Part shown: one piece after another, positions 24,201 to 36,900 of the stretch
How the letters are laid out: each line of letters opens with the position of its first letter
Position numbering within the stretch: the stretch's first letter is position 1
Source of the DNA: Glandiceps talaboti
Lineage: Eukaryota > Hemichordata > Enteropneusta > Spengelidae
Reading direction: 5' to 3'
Assembly (NCBI RefSeq): GCF_964340395.1
Contig: NC_135559.1
Location: forward strand, 7,871,259 to 7,935,258
DNA length: 64,000 nt
Program-made: the position numbers and the translations under genes
Notes under the pieces: generated by a model
The model's database searches: none
Told to the model about the DNA's origin: nothing
Seen by the model: the letters and a program-made list of their open reading frames with translations, nothing else

Positions 24201-27200
24201 CGTACCTTACAGACTACACTCACCTTAGAATCATACGCAGACTGTTTGATGACTTCTGGGGCCATCCAAAACGGTGTACCCACAAATGTGTTTCTTTTGA
24301 TTTGAGTGTCAGTGAGTTGACCTGCGACCCCAAAGTCAGCCAGTTTCACATCTCCACTCTCTGATAATAGCACATTGGCAGCTGGCAAGGAGAACAAAGA
24401 GATGGCATGACTACTAAATGGCCAATAAAAGTAGATACATGTACATGTAATGTCAGAAATGGATACAGTGGCAGCTGAGAAAGATAAAATGTGAAGACCA
24501 TTTTAACTTTCAACACACAGTGAATGTATACATTTAGAATGACTTAATTTTCAAGTGAAAGTGACGCATACGTATGGAGAGGGAAATTACACAAAATGAT
24601 ACCATTTAAGATAGTAAAGGTACAAAAATGTATGCATGGCCATCACAAGAGATCAGATATAGAACACATAACATTGGTAACTTGGTGTTAGATATCATTT
24701 TTGTCCTTCCAATACACAGATTCTAGATAACAGTGCTAAAGTATTTCTGAAAAGTATGACTTCTCGGTCATCGGATAATTATCAAATACTCTACAGGTAC
24801 AAGACAAGGACAAGTGGAGAAAAGATAATAACAGTTGGAAAAGTTAACATATTTAAAGGCAAGGGTTTCAATCCTAGGTTCTTGCATTAGCGTAATCTTA
24901 TCAGTGGCACTATAGCGACTACGTGGAATCATATGTTCTGGTCCACTTTTGCAATATAGCTCTTCCCAACAAAATGTTTTTAATCTGAATGGAACCTGGG
25001 CCTGTAAGTCATTTTGAGATGTGAATATCCTAAGAACTCTACTTTGATTAAACACATGAGTAAACAGATGTCATTCAAGTAAACATGAGATCCTTGGTAA
25101 TAAGCTCTATGTACAGCAACGTGGAAATGTCAAATACACAAAACATGCACAAGTCAAGGACAGAGAGGGTAAAATGATAGTATTAACAGCTGAGAAAGTT
25201 AATACGCAATGTATTTCAGTCATTAGACAGTAAAACTACTATGAACACATGGCTAAGAAGATACTATAGTATTTATACTTTACAGCTGGGAACAGTTTGT
25301 AATTATCATAGACTGTTGGTGTCCTAGAGAAATCACTTTACAACAGATGTGAGACAGATGGTTTATGTATGTTTCCTTGAATGTCTACTGCATCTGTTGG
25401 TTTCCATTCAGGTCATGGTTAGCATTAATCTGATTAAAATCTGATGTAGTGTACACGGTGCGATTTCGTTTTTTGGCTGTTACGTTTACTGTCACTTGTT
25501 CTCTTGTGGGTGCTCGTTACATACATCTGACACAATACCATAGGTTTTCCAAAACCCAATTTTGTATTTAAGAGTAGCCAACCAGAATCTGTCTTACAAT
25601 ATAACACTCAGCGTTTGAAATTCAAAGAAAGAGAACCACCACACAATAATGATAATATCGATATGATAATATTGAAAGGAGCGCTCTGAAGCACTGTCCC
25701 CTATGTTTCGGAGCATTGTGCGTTTTCATTGGTTGATTGAATTCACTCAGCACTCTTATGTGGTTCGGGAAAACCTATGGTATTGTATCAGATGTATGTA
25801 ACGCGCTCACAAAAGAACATTTGACAGTTAACGTAACAGCCAAAAAGAAACCTTGCTGTGTACACTACATCGGCTTTTAATCAGATTGGGTTACCACAAG
25901 CTATTCACATATCACAAACTAGATAATACTTTGAATACTTTTTAGATTAGCTACAAAGTCTATGAAATCTGCTCTTCATTTATAATGATTTGTCATCATA
26001 ATAACGCCAGAAATGTTACATTAAGATATTATTTCCCAATATTTGTTTTCATCCAGCCAAGGAAAATACGAATAACCTAAGGGGCCTTCTCACTATGAGT
26101 CTCACAACAAGTAGTGACAAAACCCTTAGGTCGTGCGTATTTTCCGGCTGAATGAAGAAAAATATTGGGGAATATTCATATGCATGAACAACTTTTGGTT
26201 CATGATTTCTTGTTGAGCTAGACGGGGTGAAGAGAGATCTTGAGATCTGAAGTCACGGATAGCCTCTAGACTACTTACATTTCACAAATGCAAATAAAGG
26301 TACATTTCATTATGACTTACCTTTTATATCTCTATGTAACTTTCTTTCAGAATGTAAATAATCTAATCCTTTCAGAATTTCACGTAATATTGTAGCAATA
26401 TATCCTTCATCAAAGGGACCTGCTTTCATCAGATCTAGGGCCGATCCGCCACCCAAATATTCCATAATAATCCATAATTTTGTACCCTGGAATAAAAAAA
26501 TTAAAAAAAATGTGAATATGTGGTGTTTTGGTCAGGTTTTTGAACTTCACATCAGTGTAAGGTAAAATGGTACACATGGCATAGATTTCCATACTTGTAC
26601 CATGTAATTTTGATGGGTAACCCTGGTAACAGTGTAAGGTAAACGGGTACACATGGCATAGATTTCCATACTTGTACCATGTAATTTTGATGGGTAACCC
26701 TGGTAACAGTGTAAGGTAAACGGGTACACATGGCATAGATTTCCATACTTGTACCATGTAATTTTGATGGGTAACCCTGGTAACAGTGTAAGGTAAATGG
26801 GTACACATGGCATAGATTTCCATACTTGTACCATGTAATTTTGATGGGTAACCCTGGTAACAGTGTAAGGTAAACGGGTACACATGGCATAGATTTCCAT
26901 ACTTGTACCATGTAATTTTGATGGGTAACCCTGGTAACAGTGTAAGGTAAACGGGTACACATGGCATAGATTTCCATACATGTACCATAATTTTGGTGGG
27001 GGAATGTTAAACATCTGGGTAACTCCAGTAGACTTTTACCTACTTAGCGCCCTCAACAAAAACACTGATGAAAACATATCAACAATTTTGATTTTCATGA
27101 TACTGTTATCTTCCCATTTCAAAAGTGAAAGGTTTGTCAAAAGCTTAAAACACTATGTTTACTTTATAACAGTTTTGATGACAGCGGTACATTTACATGG

Positions 27201-27888
27201 ACAGAAAGACAAATAATTGTGTACAGAATGGACACTCCACCCTTTAATCAAACATCACATGGCTAGGAGATTGTAAGTTACCAAAAAAAAAAATGTCACA
27301 CCACGTTAAATATATATTGAGACATACTTGAGTAAAAATTGGTGGAGGGTTGTCAGAAATTATGTAGTTGTAAGGGTTACTAAGTTGGAGCAAACAATGA
27401 CAGTTAATGTTTTGCTATACCTAATATGGAGTCCGCTGAGTCCTCTAAGACCATATTTGCAGTCCCCAATGCATGGAGTGCAAAGAGAACAAATCTTTCA
27501 CTCTATACATTACACTGAAACAATTCTGAAACTAATGTCATTTTTACAAAATATTGCAAAATATGTTCAAAACTGCACGGACAATGGACAAAAGCGTAAG
27601 AGTTATTCTATTCTAAAATGATCAGGAATTTTCATGTTCAGAATAATGATTTGTCATCATGTTATTGTTATCATTGTTAGAAAGGAAACCACCCATAAGT
27701 CAAAAGCTATCTTTATTATTTCAGTTAAACTATGACAGACTGCCTGCTGATATGTACAGTACATGTCGTAAGCAAATCAATATACGCACATTTGATTTTC
27801 ATTTAAAAGAACCATCTTTTTATCCATAACAATTGGATAAAATCATTCTTTTAAATTTTGTTCACGACTTAACTTTAGAGCTTTGACA

Positions 27889-27959
<71 letters not shown>

Positions 27960-30900
27960 CCATCAAAAAATATGTATAGCACCAAAATCCAATATGGCGT
28001 AATGTTCTATGGCATTGGACAGGAACAACAGTAAATCGTTGTAAAAAGTTAGAAAACTCTTGCAAACAGATATGTCTTGATGTCCTTCTAAAATTTATCG
28101 AAAATTGGTGAAGAACGATGTTCAAGTGGTATACTTTTTCATAAGACTGGCGCTGCTAACAAGAACACACACTCACCATATGACTTTGTACTACAACAGG
28201 ATACATGAAGTAGACTTTTGTTATTTGAGCAAGGTGAACAAGCATGAGTACAGATGTGTTTTTTCTCACCCAAATTTTAATCAAGTTTGACTGCAGTAAC
28301 CTAGTTTGTCATACCATATGAACACTGTAAACTTTCCTGCTATTTCAATATGCACATTTTCCAGCACTAGTGAACAGCATGCTGTCACAACAATTCCACT
28401 CATTTGAACTTCATTATTCTATTTATAAAAGTACTTTATTTTGTTTGCCAGCCTTTATTTAAAGTACGGCACAGTGCAGCTTGGGGACAACACTAACAAA
28501 ACATACCAAGTCTTACATTGTTTGTATGTATAACTGTAAAAGAAATAGCTCCCTGCTGTGAAAAGGCTGCCAGGCAAGGTACATGAACTCGAAATAACCT
28601 TAACGGACAGTAGCATTGTGGGTAAATGTTATAACATGAACTTTGACCTTTAGTACTGACAATGAACATACACATTGGTCAGCTGTGGCTTATCTAAGGA
28701 TACAGGATGAACTGTTGAATTCAAGATGGTAAAACAGTTCTCATTACAACCTATTTAGTTCATGGCTGTCTAAACAGTCAACTGTTTATCAAATTAAGAA
28801 GTCATTAAAGTCAACCCAAGGTGTTTAGTCGGCTTTAGGCTACTAACACAAGTTTTATTCGCCATAAGATTTTTCAAATGGATATATATACAAATGTAAC
28901 CATTAACAGATAGGTAGGTACATGTAGGTATAAAATTACGACATTAAAGGAAAAGTCTAGACAGGTTTATTTCTGTCTTTTATTATTGTATTGATGACTG
29001 CATGGCAAAGAGATTGTGTACTAAATGATGTCATCACAATAGGTTTTCCTGTAAACCGTTGCGGGAAATCCTCCAAAATGGCCACACATATGTCAAAAAC
29101 AGTCAGGGTTATTTAGAGAGATGTCAAAGTTGGCAAAGTTACCAAGGTTGTGTTTCATCACTCAAATCATGTAATTGATAGCAGTGATCTATACAAGTGT
29201 ATTGAAGGTAGAAATAAGTCCGACTAGACTTTTCCTGTACATTGTCAGAGATAATTAGTACAAGGGTACTAAAGGTAGAAATAAGTCTGACTGGACTTTT
29301 CCTGTACATTGTCAGCGGTAATTAGTACAAGGTACTAAAGGTAAAAACAAGTCTGACTGGACTTTTCCTGTACGTTGTCAGCGGTAATTAGTACAAGGGT
29401 ACTAAAGGTAGAAATAAGTCCGACTAGACTTTTCCTGTACATTGTCAGAGATAATTAGTACAAGGGTACTAAAGGTAGAAATAAGTCTGACTGGACTTTT
29501 CCTGTACATTGTCAGCAGTAATTAGTACAAGGTACTAAAGGTAAAAACAAGTCTGACTGGACTTTTCCTGTACGTTGTCAGCGGTAATTAGTACAAGGGT
29601 ACTAAAGGTAGAAAGTCTGACTGGACTTTTCCTTTTAAGTTGATAGCAGTGATCTATACACGTGTATTGAAGGTAGAAACAAGTCTGACTGGACTTTTCC
29701 TTTAAGTTGATAGCAGTAATCAATACAAGTGTACTAAAGGTAGAAATAAGTCTGACTGGACTTTTCCTTTAAGTTGATAGCAGTAATCAATACAAGCATA
29801 CTAAAGGCAGAAATAAGTCTGACTGAACTTTTCCTTTAAGTTGATAGCAGTAATCAATGTAAGTGTACTAAAGACAGAAATAATTGACTGGACTTTTCCC
29901 TTTAATATATCAGGTGTGGTCTGATGGAATGCAGATGTTAAGTAATGATTGATATATTTTACATCTGGGCATAGAAATATGTACTTGTATTGAAATATCA
30001 AAGAAAGTATAAACAATATCCATACATGTACATGTTACAGCATGCATTGATGGCTACATACTTCAAATTCCTTGAAATGGTGCATAACAGCTGAGAGGGA
30101 AAATGTACCACTACAGTGCTTTATGAATGTATAGTTGATTGGAGAGTACCAACTTTATAAATAATTTGTTTTGAAATAATTTGATTCATTTACTTTATGG
30201 TCACTTTATTTCATAATAATTCATATTTCTAGACGGACGGATTCATCATTCTTGGTGCCTTCTGTTATATTATTCACTGAATATCAAACTGTAAAAAGCA
30301 ATGAAGAACTGAGATGATGATTTTAATTTATCTATATTGTATATGTCCCAAAGAAGCTATAAAGTCTTGTCTATACCCAGTGTACACATTAGGACTACTT
30401 GAATCTGTTCTGTTTCAGTTAAAGGCCAGCGTTTCAATTCCAGGTTCTCACATTAGCTGTAATATCAGTGGAGCCATAAGGATACCATAAAACCATTCTT
30501 TTGTTCCAGACCAACTTTTTGCACAGCTCTGCCAGACAACTGTTTTGCACACTCAAATATTAATCGTTATCCAAACTCCACTATTCAAGGGCTATGTCTC
30601 AATCCTGGGTTATAACATTAGTGTTATCTTACCAAGGATTACATCTGATCATTTGTAAGTTCTGGGCCAATTTCTACAATAGCTCTGCCAAATAACCGGT
30701 TTTTACATCTAGATTTTAATCCTAATCTGAAGTGGGCCTTTAAAAAATCCTCGTTCTTGGTGATATTTGTTTGTATACAAATAATTAATAGTTGAGCAGG
30801 AGAAAATTTGTATATATATGAAATTACGATAAAATCGAAACAGGTAAATAAGACATATATGGTTGTAATCTCCTCCCCTTCAACTCAGTTTATACAGGGT

Positions 30901-33900
30901 GGGAGGGGGAAGAGGAGGTAGGGGGACATTTGGCATTATTAATGTCCTTTTTTTTTTGCTATCTTCAGTACATTTCTAGACGTCTTCAAGTTATCATTGT
31001 ATTTATATACTGTTTTCATAGTATAAACCAAACTAAGTGACCTAACACGGTACTGACCTATTGTCAGTTTCATACGTCATAGATTTTTGACCTACTGTGG
31101 ATCTAACATTTAAACAGTAGGAAATGCAATTAGTACACGTATGTGTATTCTTTGCACACCAGTGAACCATGACTTTTCCATGTATATGGATAATTTCTAA
31201 GGAACAGCCTTTATTAATTAATGAAAATTCTATAGATCTAGGAAATACGGGCGATGCAAATCAAATCAAATGACTTTTATGATTTTTTTTTCAAAATAAC
31301 TTCACTCCCTAAAGAATGGAATTCGTCGTTCTGCCCATAAATTTATGTACAGGGTTCGTACACTTAAAGCAAAACAAAATTCCAGGACTTTCCAGGGGTT
31401 TTTCGTCAGTTTTCCAGGGGTATTCATATTGATTTTGGCCATTTTCCAGGGGTGTTGACACTAAAGTAATGACTAATTAAAAAAAAATTTGCAGTGCTAC
31501 TCCATTTGAAAAAAAAAAATTGATGCAGGACTGACAGTAGAAAGAAAAAATTGCTGTCACTCTGGAAAAAAAATTGCTCCCGTACCTACTTCCTCCATAC
31601 CCCCCCCCCCGAAATCAAATGGTTCTCCCCTAAGTAGCCGTTTCGTCAAGCTGGTACACTGATCGTGTAAGATTGAGTCGCAGCATTCGTCAGTCTAATT
31701 CAGACATATACAGAAAAATAAATAATTTTTTTCTTCAAAATTTTGAATGAAAACGTCATTTACGTTACGAAATTTCGAGCTATGAATAACTGAATACATT
31801 CATCGCTTGCGTCTCGATGTTTATGTACGGATGCCACGAGTTGCGGAACATCGCGATTTCTCAACTCAACTTGACCACTGACGAATGTTACTGTACCGAA
31901 AACATAAAACAGTAGTTTATTCTTTTAGAACATGTAACACAAATACCCATTTATCGACGACATAAAAGTCAAAACCGTACTTCCACAACCCGGAAATTCA
32001 ACTGCACTTCCCTAGGCCGTAGTATTGCCATGCCTGAGTTTCTAGTAGTAATATGTCGGACTCGTGCGCCGAACTTGTAACAATTTCTAGTCGTGGTTGA
32101 TGATGCTTTGATACTCGCTACAATGTTACGATAATCTTGTTAACAGACCTACTGTCAATGTTACCCCTGGCCGGGACTGTTTACAATATCATGTCCCTGA
32201 AATGGCGACTGGGAGATGGAGTAGCAATATGCAAGATCGAAACAAACACTGCGGTGCCCATTCAACTACGCATAGGCACGGTCTGTGGGGCAAAGTGTCT
32301 CGTGGAACGATCGTTTGACTGGGTCTAATCGGCGTGAATTTTGATTCACCACCGTGGCGAAAGACTTTGAAAATATTTTCGACATTTTACATTTACGAGA
32401 TTCAGAATCATATGAATGGGTGGCTCGAGCACATACATGACGATCGTCAATATTAATTGATCGATTGGTCATGATCATTTTCCAGGGTTTTCCAGGGGTA
32501 GGGCACATTTTCCAGGGTTTTCCAGGGTTTTCCAGGGAGGGTTTGAAATTCCAGGGTTTTCCAGGGTTTTCCAGGACCGTACGAACCCTGTATGTATGAG
32601 TTCAGACAATCTCTAGTAAATTCCAAGATGGCTTGATGGCTTCTCAGTACCTGAATTTTCTGAAATATAATATTACTGCCTCGGTGCATCATAAAAATAA
32701 CAAACATTTGATTTCTTGGTCGACACCATAACTCCCGCTCCAAGTGTTTCAAATGCATTTACTATAGGTGTGCTTGAGAATTAGTCGACCTTCTTGTTCT
32801 ATTTTGACTCTCTAGCATGAAGTAAAATGCTATTGCAGGTACTGAGAATTGTGAAGTGTTCCAAACTGTACATCTCTCACACTGAAAGGCTGAGGTATCC
32901 CATATCACTCAAAGTTGTAGTCAGCACCCCAGATTTCAAGCATAGATGAATCTACTCCCAAAACAGCTGCTTGTAGTAATTTGTTTATATCTACCCATTT
33001 TTTAAATCATCGTCACTACTCACCTTCAAGTAAGACCCATGGTATCTTGTTACATAGGGTGAATCACACTGACTTAGTACAGTGATTTCTTGTTGAATGT
33101 CTTCAATTTCATCTTCCGCTTCTTCTAAATCAATAATTTTGATGGCATCAACTTCTTTGGTTCTGTTGTCTATACCTTTGAATACTTCTCCAAATGAACC
33201 CTTTCCTATCCTTTCCAGTTTGGTGAAAAGTTTTTCTGGGTCTGCTTTGTTCCCCTGTGATGGAAATAAATTATATATATAAGACAGACATAACTATTGG
33301 ATACTATTCTGAAATCTGCTTGGATTACTATAAACACCCACCAATGATATTTCATGTTACAAAATGTGGAGGTGGACTGTTGGTAAATAAATAATCTTCA
33401 GTTTGACAGGATTTTTCCTTTAATTAAGTTGATAGCAGTAATCAATGCAAGTTTACTAAAAGCAGAAATAAGTCTGACATTTCCTTTAATTAAGTTGATA
33501 GCAGTAATCAATACAAGTGTACTAAAGGCAGAAATAAGTCTGACTGGACTTTTTCTGTTGATAGCAGTAATCAGTACAAGTGTACTAAAGGCAGAAATGT
33601 TTCTAATTCAACTTTTCTGTTGATAGCAGTAATCAATACAAGTGTACTAAAGGCGACATACAAAAGTAACACACTTGTATATACAAATGTATGATACTGT
33701 AGCTGGTTTATAACAAATCATTTCCTTTACTAAGCCTTGACCTTATTATAAGGACAGGATTGCTATATAAACACACAGACTACCCCCTTCCTTCCCACCT
33801 CATTAGTAATACAGTGACATTTTACAGTGGGGGTTTGAAAGGAAATGAAGCAAAACACACAGATGTTTGGAACACATGTACCGGTATGTGTCATCACTGG

Positions 33901-36900
33901 AGCTGAACTGATATGTACAGTGGTTTAAGAAATTGCCAAGAGTACACTAAAAAGCCACAACTTATACTTCTGTTCAAGAGCTTTGAAATCTAATACTGGT
34001 ACTTCTACACTGTGTGTGATCATTAGGGGTTCTCTCAAATTATCACATAGATTCAGAAAAGCTAATCTAATGTTTTATTTCTTGAGCTTACTTGATATAA
34101 ATTGAGATGGTCCCTTATAGGCATTAAGCTGCAGACCTTGGTCAAGAATTCAGCTAAAATACCTTACAAGAATCTAGCAGTAGTACAGCTGTAATGAATT
34201 CTTCAAAGACATGACAGAAATGCCATATTATTCTGAAAAGTGCACCTTTCAGCTATTTCATTTGCACTGATCAGCTGCTTGAATACTATTTTATTGCATA
34301 ATTGTATACAGAAAAACATTAAAGGGGTACATTTGTATTTAGTTTTAGAGATGGCCAAAGCATGCCTCCCCTTGAGACTCGAGAGTATGCCGATAGGGGC
34401 CTGGCAGATCAGGTGTGGCACATGGTGAAAATAACTTTACAGTGACTGTATCAATCTCATCATGATGATGTAGGAATAACGGCTGGATATCTTTTATTTA
34501 CAAGTACATTTATTTTATTTTTATTTTTGTCGTTTCTAAGAGTTGATCACTTCTTCCTAAAGAGTGGCTATATGATTTCAATAAATGTGGCAGAACTACA
34601 ATACAATGGTAGACAGTTGGGGAAACTGATAACATAACATTTAGCTTTCACTTACATCAACAGAAAAGCAAAGATGTGCATGACTGAACAGGAATTATGG
34701 CAAACCTATTCAGGTTACTCTACTTTGCAGCAATGCCAGTGGTTCTATGGTGTTCAAAACTTGAGTCAAAATATTGAATAATGTCTTTATTTTCAATATC
34801 TCATGATTAAATTTGTACAGGTAGAAAAACACTCGCGAATATCATTCTTTACATTGTTTTTGTACGCCCTCTCTAAGCTTATTGATATGCTACTAGTAGT
34901 ACGCACCAACATTTTTTACCCACTAAATGTTTATTTCCCCCAATCCCTTACTCTGTTGTGATTCACAAAAATAAAATCATTTTCACCCAAACAAAATATT
35001 TTCTTTTTTATGAGAAGGCATACTACTGTTGGTTCCATTTATATATAGGGAAGATAGCTATATATATGCTGTTTGTCCTAAGCCCTATGTACATGTTAAA
35101 AAGCTGTTTTCACAGCTGTCATATCTCAAATAATTCACTCAATACTGTCATGTTATATTCATCAGTACCAACTGTGTTATAGTTAACAGCTGCAACTGGA
35201 AGTTTTTTAAAAACTTTCATAAAAATATAAAATATAATAACATAATATCATACACCCTGCACAGTATTGAATCACCTGGTGAGTAAAAGTAAGTACACAT
35301 TTGATTTTTGGGTCCGCACCCTAAAATCAACATCCCCAATGAATCATGATTTCATCTTATCACTATATAATACTACTTATAGATAAAATACCAACTGACC
35401 AACTCAGGACTGTAAAATAAAGAACAAATTCTTTTTGTACTTTCCCCAAAAACATATTTGTTGTCCCAATCATATCACATTGTACAAAATTTCATTTTAA
35501 TATTGAAATGTACTAGTTACATGTAAATGTAATGAAATGTATATTTGTATTTCATTTAATGTGATATGCTAAAAATGCAAATTTCAGATTATATGTAGAT
35601 TGCCATACTTAAGACTGACTCCAATAAATCTTCCACTACAATGATCAAAACATTCTTGAAAAAGACAATGTGGTACAAAACTAGTCAAACATTCAAGCCA
35701 TTTTTGCATTCATCACTACAAATACAATGTCCATGCACTGCAGACACCAACATTTGGCAGCAGAAAACTCAGAGATTTACATTCCATGGACTAATCACTT
35801 GTTACCCTTAGTGCTTTCCATACCACTACATGTATTGTCAATACGCACTGAAGGCAAAAGATCATCACATCTGACTCTCTTAGCCTAACCTTTGACCCAG
35901 TGTGATCCATTTCTCCTACCACCTGTTGTCACAAAGGTCACAGACTGTACTGCAGACTTCTTAGTAGCTGTGTGTCATATCAACTCTCGTCTGTACACAC
36001 CACTCAACCCTGAGGTCATGTCTAGAATTCCATACATACATTGTATAAGTCACATTCTTTTATTTGCATCACTTCACTTTTTTTTTGTCATTCCTTTCTC
36101 TCAACACTTTGACCAGTCTTTTGTAACATAATTTTGATGTTTGAAGTCAAGCACTGCAAGCTAAGGTTCTCAAATGACTGCCACAGCTGTGCAATAAAGT
36201 GACAATGTTCTTGTCAAAGGCAGTATTAAATAGAATTTGCTAATAAATGTTTGGGAATCCTGCAAAGGGGTGGGGGTGGGGGGTCTGGTTGTGGTAAAAC
36301 TTGCATGATTGAGTTCAACATCTTATACATGTACAGTAAAATTATTTGGGGGGAATCTACAGTACATGTAGGTACATCATAAATGTAGTACTGTACATTT
36401 CACCAACTCACTACCTTACAAAACAATGTTACTATGACTTTATCAGGATTCAGTGCTTGTCATTTATCTTGCTTCCCTCCCACTTTCCACTCTATCATTC
36501 TTCAACACACACTACTATACCTGTACTGTACCTATCCCCAAGGATCCCCCCTATACCAATCCCCAAGGTTCCCCCCCCTCCCCATAACCAAGGGCCCTTC
36601 CTTCCCCCTCCTCCTATACCTATCCTCAAGATGAAACATCTCTCCTGAATAAAAGCCAACATTTGCCAAATATGACAATGGATAATTGTCCATTTGTATA
36701 TTTTTATAAATGGGACGTTTTAGGACAAGTGCTCTACTACTGAACAATCAATTACATTTTTCAACTATCATAACTTGGAATCCATGCTGGGCTGTTCTAT
36801 GCCATAAACAAGTCTTGGAATGGGTACTTGTTATGCCTACTACTCTGTGTAGTACATGTATGTGTTCCACGTACATTTGTATGCTGTGTACTATACTAGT

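Noticed and set aside
26410-27014. Three overlapping frames of 141-192 residues with a 77-residue repeat
   Set aside because: 77-bp minisatellite without stops; out of frame with exon 3 of the kinase; no start or family similarity.
32453-32758. Protein with GKPWKTLEN repeats
   Set aside because: Translation of transposon subterminal repeats.
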